Numbered from the stretch's first letter, positions 1-7,541 are shown. The stretch: 9,920 nucleotides of DNA from a bacterium (GCA_029935295.1 JAOZKP010000100.1:1-9920); one strand, 5' to 3'. Notes: a model not told the origin generated them from the letters alone. Numbers and translations are program-made.

Positions 1-6
1 TATTTG

Positions 7-33
7 GGGTCAGGCTTGACTTTTGGGTATTTG
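7..33 (+). repeat. Interspersed 27-nt repeat, copy A
   Basis: This segment matches positions 8989-9015 at 24 of 27 bases in the same orientation. The three differences are consecutive: TTT at 21-23 here against AAA at 9003-9005. It contains the small dyad GTCA-GGCT-TGAC (9-20). The hexamer TATTTG occurs both just before the unit (1-6) and as its end (28-33), so a longer tandem array could extend off the left edge. It lies immediately downstream of the gloB stop. The core resembles a GGGTCAGG(T)CTTGAC-type repeat that I recall as dispersed in deltaproteobacterial genomes, often near REP-associated transposases. That link is memory, not a search result. Confidence 0.6.
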
Positions 34-35
34 CT

Positions 36-809
36 TTACGGGCTCGGTGTTTCTCCATAATAGATTTGATAGAGTGCGGTCAGGGTGTCGGTTTCATTGT
101 CAGTTTTTAGTTGTTGCTGGAGTTCTTTATTATCGAGTTGCAGGAAAGGGTTGGTGCGTAATTCGAGTTTCAGGGTAGTCGGCACGAGAAAACTGTTTTC
201 TGCCGCCGCAATTTGGCTTGTTTTTAAGCGGTTATTGACGTTTTGATTGTCGGGGTCAGCCTGGTGGGCGTACTCTAGGTTTTCAACTGTGTATTCGTGG
301 CCGCAGTAGATTTTGGTTGTTTCCGGCAGGGTTTTCAGGCGCTGCAGGTTATTGAGCATCTCTGAGGTTGTGCCCTCAAAGAATTTGCCGCAGCCGGCGT
401 TAAAGAGAGTATCGCCGGTGAAGAGGGCATTTTCAATCTGAAAGGCAACATGGCCGCGGGTATGGCAGGGGAGATGCATTATTGTAATGGGTCGGGTGCC
501 GAAATAGAGAGTATTATTTTCGCTGAGCTGCAGGTCGCAGGCAACCGGCAAATGGTGCGCATCTTCTTTATGAATGGCAATTTCAGCCTGCGGGTAGAGT
601 TGTTTCAGCTCTTTGACGCCGCCGCTGTGATCGAAATGGTGATGGGTAAGGAGGATATTGGAGAGATTAAGATTTCTGTCATTTAAAGTATGAATTATCG
701 GGCCGGCGCTGCCGGGATCTATTACCGCTGCATGCTGGTTGGTGTTATCAATCAGAAGATATGCATAGTTGTCTTTAAAAACTCTGAGCGGAAGAATTTC
801 AATCGGCAT
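36..809 (-). CDS. gloB: Hydroxyacylglutathione hydrolase (glyoxalase II) family metallohydrolase
   Basis: This 257-residue protein has the length expected of glyoxalase II, which hydrolyses S-lactoylglutathione to D-lactate in methylglyoxal detoxification. The metallo-beta-lactamase fold is clear. It has THHHFDH (H56, H58, D60, H61), CHT with H116, TGD with D133 and CGH with H171, the full set of ligands for a binuclear metal site. GCGKFFEGT (about 139-147) and the HEYT segment are glyoxalase II hallmarks, and ADPDN and NPFLQL mark the family's C-terminal domain. The last dozen residues (LYQIYYGETPSP) lack the Arg/Lys-rich ending (RxxKD-like) that contacts glutathione in human and E. coli enzymes, so the natural thiol may differ. 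The ATG start is fixed by an AAGGAGG ten bases upstream. It is the last gene of the yqeY-mutS2-priA-gloB run. No signal peptide is seen, so it is probably cytoplasmic. Confidence 0.9.
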   Translation of the reverse strand: MPIEILPLRVFKDNYAYLLIDNTNQHAAVIDPGSAGPIIHTLNDRNLNLSNILLTHHHFDHSGGVKELKQLYPQAEIAIHKEDAHHLPVACDLQLSENNTLYFGTRPITIMHLPCHTRGHVAFQIENALFTGDTLFNAGCGKFFEGTTSEMLNNLQRLKTLPETTKIYCGHEYTVENLEYAHQADPDNQNVNNRLKTSQIAAAENSFLVPTTLKLELRTNPFLQLDNKELQQQLKTDNETDTLTALYQIYYGETPSP

Positions 810-819
810 TAGTTAAGTG

Positions 820-826
820 CCTCCTT
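820..826 (-). promoter_or_regulatory. Strong ribosome binding site of gloB
   Basis: The minus strand reads AAGGAGG, followed by ten bases and then the ATG at 809-807. This is the strongest Shine-Dalgarno in the minus-strand run. It suggests gloB is translated independently of priA, unlike the tightly packed mutS2-priA pair. The 65-base priA-gloB gap shows no convincing promoter. Confidence 0.8.
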
Positions 827-874
827 AAAAAGATTTTTGCTCTTTAATGTAGGAATGTCTCGTATAAGAAAACA

Positions 875-3481
875 TTAAAAAAATGATTGCGGGTCAATAT
901 CCAAACGCCATTTAAGTGTCGCCGGGGTCGGCAGCAGTATGCGCCACTGGCGGATAAATCTGTGAAGTTCCGGGCGGTTTTGCGCTTTTAAAAGCAGGCT
1001 CCAGCGGTAGCGGTTCTGGATTTTAACGATGGCCGAGGGCACCGGCCCTAAAAGTGCGATCGGCGGCAGGCTGAAATCGGGTTCCGAGAGTTCAGAGTTA
1101 TCACTGTTATCAGCATCGTTTAGGGGGGCAAAAGTGGGTTTTGGTTGATTTTGTCCTAAAATTTGTTGTCCCAGCATTTTGGCTTGGTTGAGAAAATTTC
1201 TGACCTGTTCCTGATCCGGCCCGCTGGCCCGGAGATTGGCAAGATAGGAGAAGGGCGGAAACAGAAGTTCGCCGCGATTCTGAATCTCCTGCTCATAGAA
1301 TGCTTCATAGTCATGGGCGGTTGCCGTTAGAACACTGTAGTGGTCAGGCTGCAGGGTTTGCACAATGACTTCACCGGCGGTATCATCACGCCCGCGCCCG
1401 GCCCGGCCGGCGACTTGCGCCAGGAGCTGAAAGGTTCTTTCCGGCGCCGTAAATTCCGGCATTTCCAGTGAAAGATCGGCAAAAATGACGCCGACAAGAT
1501 CGACTCCGGGGAAGTTGTGGCCTTTGGCGAGCATCTGCGTGCCGAGCAGCACCTGGGCCTGGCCGGAACGGAACTCTTCAATGATGCGGCCGAGTTCGCC
1601 TTTACGGCGGGTTGCATCGCGATCAAGTCGCAGCACTTTAATGTCCGGAAAGTGTTTGTGCAGTCCCTCCTCAAGTTTTTGAATGCCGATGCCTAACGGA
1701 AAAAAGCGCTGGCCGCCGCATTTGGGGCAGGTTGTCGGCAGAGGCTGCTGGCCGCCGCAGTAGTGGCAGACTAAAAGGTCAAGATTTTTATGAAAGGTCA
1801 TATGCACCGAGCAGAGCCGGCAGTCGGGCATATAGCCGCAATTTAAGCAGTAGAGTGAACGCGAGAAGCCGCGTTTGTTTAAGAAAAGTATAACCTGGCG
1901 GTCTCTGGCAAAGACTGCCGCCATTCTTTCTAAAAGGCGCGGACTGAAACCGTCCCAGGCGAACATCTGTTTCTGCTCTTTGCCGAGATCAACGATCTCA
2001 ACTTTAGGCATCGGTTTCTGATCGAGCCTTTCCGGCAATGAGAGAAGTCGGTAACGGCCGTTGCGGGCGCCGTAATAACTGATTAAAGATGGCGTGGCCG
2101 AGCCCATAACCACGCCGCATTTTTCCATCTGTCCGCGCAGCAGCGCCAGATCCCGGCCGTTGTAGGCAAAGCCGGTATCCTGTTTGTAAGAGGGTTCATG
2201 TTCCTCGTCAACAATTATAAGTCCGAGGTCAGCCAGCGGAGCGAATATTGCCGAACGCGCCCCGACCACAATCCGGGCTTTGCCGGCGGCAATCCGGCGC
2301 CACTGGTCGTAGCGTTCGCCGCCGCTTAAACCGCTGTGCAATATTGCAATCTGCGGCCCGAATTCATGGATCAAGCGATCCACCAGCTCAATTGTTAAAG
2401 CGATTTCCGGCACCAGGTAGATAGCTCCGGCACCCCGGTTTATAATCTCGGCGATCAGCTTGATGTAGATCTCGGTTTTGCCGCTGCCGGTGACCCCGTG
2501 CAGGAGATAGGGGGAGAATTCTGGTTGCACAAGTTCCGGCTGGATGTCGGTAAATATCTTTTCCTGGGCCGGAGTCAAAACGACTTTCTCTTTCAAGGCG
2601 GTCAGCGGGGCGTTATCATCGTTGGTTAATGAACGCAGTTTCGGGATCTTAGCAATTTTGAGCCAGCCTTTATCCTGCCAGCGTTTAATTAAGGCCGCAG
2701 CGCCGCTGAAGTTTCCGGTAAAACGGCGGCGGCTGAAGAAACCACCGGCTTCGATGAATTCAATCAGGCGTTGGCGTTTTTCCGGCGCAATCCGGGATTC
2801 AGCAAGCGCATTGATGATTTCACTTTTTTCGATAATCTCACAGATGAGTTCAAACTGTTCTGTTACCGGCGGCGGTAGCAGCCGGTCTTCGCTGTTTATC
2901 CAGCCGGTTTTTTGCCAGCGGGACAGGCGTGATTTTAGCCGTTGCAGGGGGATTGGTTCAGCAATTTGCGTAGCAATTTCCGGCAGAGTGAGAGAGCCGT
3001 CAGCGGCTCGCAGCAGGTTAAGCAACTCGGCAAGCAGCGGCGATTCCCGGCTTCCGGCCGGGGTCGCAATGTCTTCATTTAAGCTGATAACCCGAAGTTG
3101 ACGAAACTGCAGGCCGCCGGGGAGCAGCGAGAATAGAGCTTCACCCAAAGGGGTTTGATAATAGTTGGCGGAACGCTGGTAGAATTTAAGTTGAGTTGTG
3201 TTGAAAAGAGGTTCGGCATCGACAACCGTAGTTAGTTTCTGCAGAATAATTTCCGGGCTTAAATCGGGCGGTTTTTTTTCAAGTGCGACAATGTAGCCAT
3301 TCTGGGTGCGGTTGCGAAACGGCGCCAGAACCCGTTTGCCGATGGCCGCCCGATTTTGCAAATCTGGATTATCGATGAGATAGGTGAAAACGGTATCCAG
3401 CGGCAGATTAAAGACAACCTGAGCATAGAGAGGAGCGGCGGTTGCGGAGATTCCCGATGTTGGTGATGGAGAAGATGGCAT
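875..3481 (-). CDS. priA: Primosomal protein N' (PriA), replication-restart helicase
   Basis: PriA is a 3'-5' superfamily 2 DNA helicase that recognises stalled forks and D-loops and starts reloading of the replicative helicase. The 868-residue product has a 3'-DNA-binding region at the N terminus (YAQVVFNLPLDTVFTY near 19), then two winged-helix-like stretches ending in WQKTGWI (about 189-195) and WQDKGWL (about 268-274). The helicase core has Walker A GVTGSGKTE (329-337), DEEH (425-428), GSATPS (460-465) and QVAGRAGR (689-696). Eight cysteines (545, 548, 554, 557, 572, 575, 585, 588) form the two zinc sites. It is longer than E. coli PriA (about 730 residues), partly through extra sequence ahead of the helicase and partly through an acidic, Asn/Asp/Ser-rich insert at about 775-806. 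The ATG lies two bases after the mutS2 stop with no clear Shine-Dalgarno, which points to translational coupling. Confidence 0.97.
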   Translation of the reverse strand: MPSSPSPTSGISATAAPLYAQVVFNLPLDTVFTYLIDNPDLQNRAAIGKRVLAPFRNRTQNGYIVALEKKPPDLSPEIILQKLTTVVDAEPLFNTTQLKFYQRSANYYQTPLGEALFSLLPGGLQFRQLRVISLNEDIATPAGSRESPLLAELLNLLRAADGSLTLPEIATQIAEPIPLQRLKSRLSRWQKTGWINSEDRLLPPPVTEQFELICEIIEKSEIINALAESRIAPEKRQRLIEFIEAGGFFSRRRFTGNFSGAAALIKRWQDKGWLKIAKIPKLRSLTNDDNAPLTALKEKVVLTPAQEKIFTDIQPELVQPEFSPYLLHGVTGSGKTEIYIKLIAEIINRGAGAIYLVPEIALTIELVDRLIHEFGPQIAILHSGLSGGERYDQWRRIAAGKARIVVGARSAIFAPLADLGLIIVDEEHEPSYKQDTGFAYNGRDLALLRGQMEKCGVVMGSATPSLISYYGARNGRYRLLSLPERLDQKPMPKVEIVDLGKEQKQMFAWDGFSPRLLERMAAVFARDRQVILFLNKRGFSRSLYCLNCGYMPDCRLCSVHMTFHKNLDLLVCHYCGGQQPLPTTCPKCGGQRFFPLGIGIQKLEEGLHKHFPDIKVLRLDRDATRRKGELGRIIEEFRSGQAQVLLGTQMLAKGHNFPGVDLVGVIFADLSLEMPEFTAPERTFQLLAQVAGRAGRGRDDTAGEVIVQTLQPDHYSVLTATAHDYEAFYEQEIQNRGELLFPPFSYLANLRASGPDQEQVRNFLNQAKMLGQQILGQNQPKPTFAPLNDADNSDNSELSEPDFSLPPIALLGPVPSAIVKIQNRYRWSLLLKAQNRPELHRFIRQWRILLPTPATLKWRLDIDPQSFF

Positions 3482-3483
3482 GA

Positions 3484-6066
3484 TCAGCGTTTAATCAGTT
3501 CGACGATGGTAATTGCGGCGCCGCCGTCAATGGTTTCGGGGTGGAAGAAATTACTGACGTAGGGTAGGGATTGCAAGGCTTCATGCAGCCCCTGGCGCAG
3601 GCGACCGGTGCCGTGGCCGTGAATCAGTTCAATCTGCTCCTGGCCGCCGACTACCGCCTGGTCGATAAATGGAATCATCAGATCAATGGCTTCCTCAACC
3701 CGTTTGCCGATCAGATTGAGCACCAGTGTTGACCCGGAAATGCCGCTGCCGCTATTTAGAGAAACTGAATTTTGCCGGTCGCCGGAATCGTCGATTCCGA
3801 CAACATTGTGTATCTTGATTGTGGTTGTCGCCGAATTTCGGTTATTCTCTTTTGCATTCTGCGGCAGGTGGCGCTCAATTTTATTGGCGCTTAACTTTAT
3901 CCGCAGATTGCCGTCAAGCAGCACCGTAAAACTTCGGCCGCCTTTCTCGCTGGCGATAACGGTTGCGGCTTTGCTCTGGCCGGAAACTATAACCCGATCA
4001 TTGGGAATGATTTTGGTAAAATCTATCCGGGTCGGGGCCGATTTCGGCTGCGGCGTCAGTTGTGCGACTTCGGCTGCGGCTTCGTTGAAACTGCCGCGCA
4101 GTTTGCCGACTTTGATTTCCGGAAAATCTTTGCGCTCCGACAAGGTTGTTCCGGTGGTGATCTGTTCCGGAATTTGCTGCCGGGCCCGGTCGAGTTGTTC
4201 TTTACTTTTTTCAAGTTCAAGCAGCCGGCTTTTAAATTTCAGCCGCGCCTCTTTTACGATTTCAGCAATTTGTTCCCGGGCGCCGGTTTTAATCCGCTCT
4301 TTTTCATTTTCCAGTTCCGTGGTCAGCCGGGCGGCGCGTTCTTTTTCAATCCGGGCCTGCTGTTTTAATTTCAGGAGTTCGGACTCATGATTGGCGGTAT
4401 TGGCAAGCCTCTTTTCGAGCCGGGAAGCCAGGGTGGTGGTGCGCACCTCACCCTCATCCTGGAGGTTGCGGGCACGTTCGATAAGCTCTGCCGAGAAACC
4501 GAGATTGCGGGCAATTACCAGGGCGTTGCTGAGGCCGGGCACGCCATATTGGAGATGGTAAAGCGGCCGGAAAGTTTTTGGGTCAAAGGCGACGGCGACG
4601 CTGCAGATGCCGTTCTCTTCATAAGCGTAGGCTTTGACATCGTTATAGTGGGTGGTTGCCATAAAGATGGTGCGGCGGTTTTTGAGCTCCATCAATATCG
4701 CCTGGGCCAGGGCGGCGCCCTCTTTCGGATCGGTGCCGACCCCGAGTTCATCCAGAAGCACCAGTGAACGGGCGTCGGCAACCTCTAAAATGGCTTTGAC
4801 GGCGAGCAGGTGGCCGGAAAATGTGCTCAAAGATGCGGCCAGATTTTGTTCGTCACCGATGGTCGCCAGAACTTTAGTGAAGATCGGTACCCGGCTTTCT
4901 TTTGCCACCGGCAGAAGCAGGCCGCAGCGGGCCATCAGGGCGATCAGTCCGGTGGTTTTAAGGCTTACAGTTTTGCCGCCGGTATTGGCGCCGGAGATAA
5001 TCAGGCCATAGCGGCCGGCCGGAAATTCAATATCGATAGCGACTACCGCCGCCGGATTTTCTGCCGCCGCCAGCAGCGGGTGCCGGGCATCTATCAAGTT
5101 GAAGCCGCTCGCCTCCCAGTTTTCGAGCAGGTGCGGGGCTGAGGCGTTAATTTTAATTGCAAAACGGGCTTTAGCCTGAAGTTTATCGAGGGCAAATACT
5201 TTCGTTAAAGTTGCATGGATTGCCGGAGTCGCCTCGCGCAGTCGGTCGGCAATCATTTTTAAAATGGCAATCTCCTCCTGTTTCTCTTCCTGAAGGAGAA
5301 GTGCGAGCGAGTTGTTTAATGAGACGCTGTTTAAGGGTTCGACAAAGAAGGTCTGTTTCGAGCGCGAGTGATCGTGAATAATGCCGTCAATAGCGCCGCG
5401 AAAATTTGTTCTTAAAGGGACGACATAACGCTGATTTCGGATCGTAATCAGATTTTCCTGAATATAGGGCTCCATCTCCGGGCTGCTTAAAACCTGATTC
5501 AGGTTCGAATGAATCTGGCGTCGGGATGAGCTGATGCGGCGGCGGATATCCTGAAGTTCGAGGCTGGCAGTGTCGCGAATCTCCTCTTCATGGTTGATGC
5601 AGCTCTCAATCAGTTTCAGGAGCGGGGTAAAGGCTTCGATCTCGGCAAAAATCGGGGCCAGCGGTGTGTACAGATGCGGGGCCGCATCTGTAGCCCGGTT
5701 GCGGAAGTCGCGAATGCCGGTCAAGGCAGCAAAAGTGCTGGCAATCAGCAGCAGTTCACGCGGGGCGAGCCAGCTTTCGGCGAAGTGAACTTCTTCCAGA
5801 AAAGGATTTAAATCCTCAACGCCGGCCAGCGGCACCGGGCCGGTTTCAGCGATCAGATCCTTAAACGCGGCCGTACGGTTAAGCTCAGCAGTTAATTGAT
5901 TTCTAATCGTGCCGGGCTCTGCCGTAACCGGTTGCAGATTGAGAAGCTGTTTTTTTGCCGGTGCGGTTGCGGCCTGTTCGGCGACTAAATCCAGAACTTT
6001 ATCAAGTTCGAGAATTCGGGCGGCCAGCACTTCCGGGGCCGGGGTTGAATATGGTTTTCGGGTCAT
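3484..6066 (-). CDS. mutS2: MutS2 family ATPase with C-terminal Smr domain
   Basis: MutS2 is a MutS-like dimeric ATPase without the mismatch-recognition domain. It has been linked to suppression of homologous recombination and, in Bacillus, to rescue of collided ribosomes. The product is 860 residues, slightly longer than the usual 780 or so. A helical core/lever region (about 1-330) precedes Walker A GANTGGKT (359-366), the STFSGHL signature (414-420) and Walker B LVLLDELGVGTDP (435-447). A charged coiled coil runs from about 545 to 635, and an SH3/KOW-like segment lies around 680-735. The Smr domain (about 780-860) keeps HGHGTGRLR (816-824). Its usual LDLRG motif reads LNLIG (783-787), losing the Asp and Arg tied to nuclease activity. 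A Ser/Asn-rich linker (about 737-780) precedes it. The gene starts ten bases after the yqeY stop, without an obvious Shine-Dalgarno. Confidence 0.96.
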   Translation of the reverse strand: MTRKPYSTPAPEVLAARILELDKVLDLVAEQAATAPAKKQLLNLQPVTAEPGTIRNQLTAELNRTAAFKDLIAETGPVPLAGVEDLNPFLEEVHFAESWLAPRELLLIASTFAALTGIRDFRNRATDAAPHLYTPLAPIFAEIEAFTPLLKLIESCINHEEEIRDTASLELQDIRRRISSSRRQIHSNLNQVLSSPEMEPYIQENLITIRNQRYVVPLRTNFRGAIDGIIHDHSRSKQTFFVEPLNSVSLNNSLALLLQEEKQEEIAILKMIADRLREATPAIHATLTKVFALDKLQAKARFAIKINASAPHLLENWEASGFNLIDARHPLLAAAENPAAVVAIDIEFPAGRYGLIISGANTGGKTVSLKTTGLIALMARCGLLLPVAKESRVPIFTKVLATIGDEQNLAASLSTFSGHLLAVKAILEVADARSLVLLDELGVGTDPKEGAALAQAILMELKNRRTIFMATTHYNDVKAYAYEENGICSVAVAFDPKTFRPLYHLQYGVPGLSNALVIARNLGFSAELIERARNLQDEGEVRTTTLASRLEKRLANTANHESELLKLKQQARIEKERAARLTTELENEKERIKTGAREQIAEIVKEARLKFKSRLLELEKSKEQLDRARQQIPEQITTGTTLSERKDFPEIKVGKLRGSFNEAAAEVAQLTPQPKSAPTRIDFTKIIPNDRVIVSGQSKAATVIASEKGGRSFTVLLDGNLRIKLSANKIERHLPQNAKENNRNSATTTIKIHNVVGIDDSGDRQNSVSLNSGSGISGSTLVLNLIGKRVEEAIDLMIPFIDQAVVGGQEQIELIHGHGTGRLRQGLHEALQSLPYVSNFFHPETIDGGAAITIVELIKR

Positions 6067-6076
6067 CGATTAAAAA

Positions 6077-6520
6077 CTATCCCAGCAGCCGGGCGACCAT
6101 CTGGTTGACGGCTTTGCCATCAGCCCGGCCGGCAATTTTCGGCATGACAACTTTCATGACTTTGCCCATATCTTTTTTACTTTCGGCCTGGGCTTCGCTG
6201 ATCGCCTCTTTTACCAGACGCTCAAGTTCGGCCTCCGGCAGGGCTTCCGGAAGGTAGGTTTCGAGCACAGAAATTTCTGCCTTCTCTTTGGCCGCCAGTT
6301 CCGGACGGTCGCCTTTGGTGAATTGTTCCGCTGAATCGTTGCGCTGCTTTACCATGCGCGTAATTACCTGGAGGATGTCGGCATCTTCGAGGTCGCGCTG
6401 ATTTTCAATCCGGCGATTTTTGATCTCTGCCGTCAGCATCCGCAAAACCCCCAAACGGGCTTTTTCTTTCTTGCGCATCGCATCCTTGACTGCGGCTGTA
6501 ATGTCATCTTGTAAACCCAT
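6077..6520 (-). CDS. yqeY: GatB/YqeY domain-containing protein
   Basis: This 147-residue protein has the size and pattern of the stand-alone YqeY family. That family is homologous to the tRNA-binding tail domain of the GatB subunit of Asp/Glu-tRNA amidotransferase. The N-terminal helices carry KARLGVLRMLTAEIKN (about 20-35), and the middle holds ISVLETYLPEALPEAEL. The C-terminal small helical domain has KDMGKVMKVVMPKIAGRADGKAVNQMV, the diagnostic conserved stretch. The precise role of free YqeY is unknown; it is assumed to bind tRNA or aid amidotransferase-related processes. The ATG has an AAGGGAG six bases upstream and a candidate promoter further up. It appears to be the first gene of the minus-strand run that continues into mutS2, priA and gloB. 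Confidence 0.93.
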   Translation of the reverse strand: MGLQDDITAAVKDAMRKKEKARLGVLRMLTAEIKNRRIENQRDLEDADILQVITRMVKQRNDSAEQFTKGDRPELAAKEKAEISVLETYLPEALPEAELERLVKEAISEAQAESKKDMGKVMKVVMPKIAGRADGKAVNQMVARLLG

Positions 6521-6526
6521 ATTAAG

Positions 6527-6533
6527 CTCCCTT
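6527..6533 (-). promoter_or_regulatory. Ribosome binding site of yqeY
   Basis: The minus strand reads AAGGGAG with six bases to the ATG at 6520-6518. This supports the chosen start and yqeY as the independently initiated leader of the run. Confidence 0.75.
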
Positions 6534-6557
6534 TTTCTGATGAAATTATTTTAAGTG

Positions 6558-6586
6558 ATTATGCACTATGTCGGGTCAGATTTCTA
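6558..6586 (-). promoter_or_regulatory. Candidate sigma70-like promoter for the yqeY-mutS2-priA-gloB run
   Basis: On the minus strand, TAGAAA (6586-6581, four of six matches to TTGACA) is followed by 17 bases and CATAAT (6563-6558, five of six matches to TATAAT). That would give a leader of roughly 30 bases before yqeY. The -10 box sits at the centre of a short dyad, AGTG-N6-CACT (6554-6567), which may be coincidental. An alternative -10 (TAAAAT) lies slightly downstream but lacks a -35. Confidence 0.3.
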
Positions 6587-6629
6587 CAAAAAACCTTCTC
6601 TTTTTGCATTTTTTACAGGCCGGAAAATA

Positions 6630-7385
6630 TCAGGCTTCGACATCAGTCGGCTTTGGCGTTTCCCGTTTTAGTTTCCGGAAAAGATCAGCCAGAGATTTTT
6701 TAAGTTTTTGGACCTCCTGACTGTTGCCGGCATCGGTAACTGCCTGTTGCAATTCGTCAAGTTTTTGGTCTATCTTTGTCAATGTTTGTTGTACTTTCTT
6801 CGACTGCATAAGCTGGTCAAAATCCTGCTGTAATTGATTTGTCTCTTTTCTGAGTTTATCTGCCATCTTCTCCGTATCAATTTCAGAAAATGTTTTGCGG
6901 ATATTATCCCAGGCTTGATTAAGATCGTCAGCACTTTTGGGTTCAGGTTTGGGATCTGTCGTATTCGCTATACGGTTTACGGTTGTGAATGTGATCCAGG
7001 AATAGCTTGAATCAATGCCCCGCAGCCGGCTTTTAGAAGTTATCGGTTTGCCGGGTTTGTGAGAAAGTGCGATCAGCAGGCAGTATTGTTCCGGGATGTG
7101 GGGGTCTTTATCAATAAAAAAGCCGGTTTCACTGTTTATCTGTTTGTAAACATTTTCCTTGAGGTTGACAGTGATCGTAACTTCTTTCTGGTCGGGAGTG
7201 GGCTCAACCGCCAAAATCATTCCCGCAATTTCCCCGGCAAAATAAGCTTTTGTACGGGCTGTAAGGAGTTTGCTGTCAGTGAAATTTATGACCACATTAT
7301 TTTGGGACGTGAAATTACGAAAAATCATAATCCAGCCGATGATGAAGATAATGATTACAATAAATGAAATAAGTTTTTTTAACAA
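6630..7385 (-). CDS. Membrane-anchored MCE/MlaD-like protein with coiled coil
   Basis: The 251-residue product has a single hydrophobic N-terminal helix (about 5-23, IVIIIFIIGWIMIF). This is an anchor or uncleaved signal, with the rest probably periplasmic. Residues about 30-95 follow the MCE pattern: hydrophobic strand, LLTARTKAYFAGEIAGMI in place of the usual LxxGxxVxxxGxxVGxV, then alternating strands and TGFFID. This is the beta-barrel module of MlaD, PqiB and Mce lipid-transport proteins. Residues about 150-242 are charged and heptad-like (LRKETNQLQQDFDQL, IDQKLDELQQAV), predicting a coiled coil such as often follows MCE domains. The MCE call is by eye and moderate. Start is TTG, chosen because AGGAG lies seven bases upstream and no ATG precedes the membrane helix. 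No permease, ATPase or substrate-binding partner (MlaE, MlaF, MlaC) is nearby. The gene is more AT-rich than the neighbouring run. A related but non-MCE envelope protein is possible. Confidence 0.75.
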   Translation of the reverse strand: MLKKLISFIVIIIFIIGWIMIFRNFTSQNNVVINFTDSKLLTARTKAYFAGEIAGMILAVEPTPDQKEVTITVNLKENVYKQINSETGFFIDKDPHIPEQYCLLIALSHKPGKPITSKSRLRGIDSSYSWITFTTVNRIANTTDPKPEPKSADDLNQAWDNIRKTFSEIDTEKMADKLRKETNQLQQDFDQLMQSKKVQQTLTKIDQKLDELQQAVTDAGNSQEVQKLKKSLADLFRKLKRETPKPTDVEA

Positions 7386-7392
7386 AATTATT

Positions 7393-7397
7393 CTCCT
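7393..7397 (-). promoter_or_regulatory. Ribosome binding site selecting a TTG start
   Basis: AGGAG on the minus strand is seven bases from the TTG at 7385-7383. The open frame extends only to an in-frame TGA at 7421-7419, with no ATG or GTG between, so TTG is the only conventional initiation codon ahead of the membrane helix. Confidence 0.7.
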
Positions 7398-7520
7398 GGC
7401 AGGTAAGTTATTGTCTTTTCAGCGGGATTCTCTTAAATCAGAAAAAATGATTTTCGAATTATCGTGTAGCTGACTTTTGTTTGTGAGTGCGTAGTTGTAA
7501 AGAAACCGGCTCTTGCTAAT

Positions 7521-7541
7521 ATCTGTTGACACAGATGTCAA
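7521..7541 (+). promoter_or_regulatory. TTGACA element within two overlapping inverted repeats
   Basis: TTGACACAGATGTCAA (7526-7541) is a perfect dyad with six-base arms and a CAGA centre. ATCTGTTGACACAGAT (7521-7536) is a second perfect six-base-arm dyad with a TGAC centre that shares sequence with it. The TTGACA is a consensus -35 for the plus strand. The best -10 at 17 bases is GATTAA (7549-7554), only three of six matches. An arm-N4-arm layout over a -35 suits a repressor or a Crp/Fnr-type regulator, but no regulator can be named. Confidence 0.4.

Noticed and set aside
843..879. Inverted repeat TTTAATGT / ACATTAAA at the priA-gloB junction
   Set aside because: The eight-pair stem is entirely A/T except one pair, has a loop of about 21 bases, overlaps the priA stop and lacks a GC stem with a T-run, so it is not a credible terminator or attenuator.
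3686..4390. Long plus-strand open frame of 234 codons opposite mutS2
   Set aside because: It lies wholly antisense to a conserved MutS2 coding region. Its translation is Ser/Arg/Leu-rich with no recognisable domain, as expected of a shadow frame in GC-rich coding DNA.
6573..6580. Possible third copy of the 27-nt repeat (GGGTCAGA)
   Set aside because: Only about seven bases match the repeat core and the rest diverges, so chance is likely; it also falls in the candidate promoter spacer.
6592..6612. Possible terminator after the MCE-like gene (A-run, GAGAAGG, T-run on the minus strand)
   Set aside because: Pairing is almost only A-T over six positions, with no GC-rich stem.
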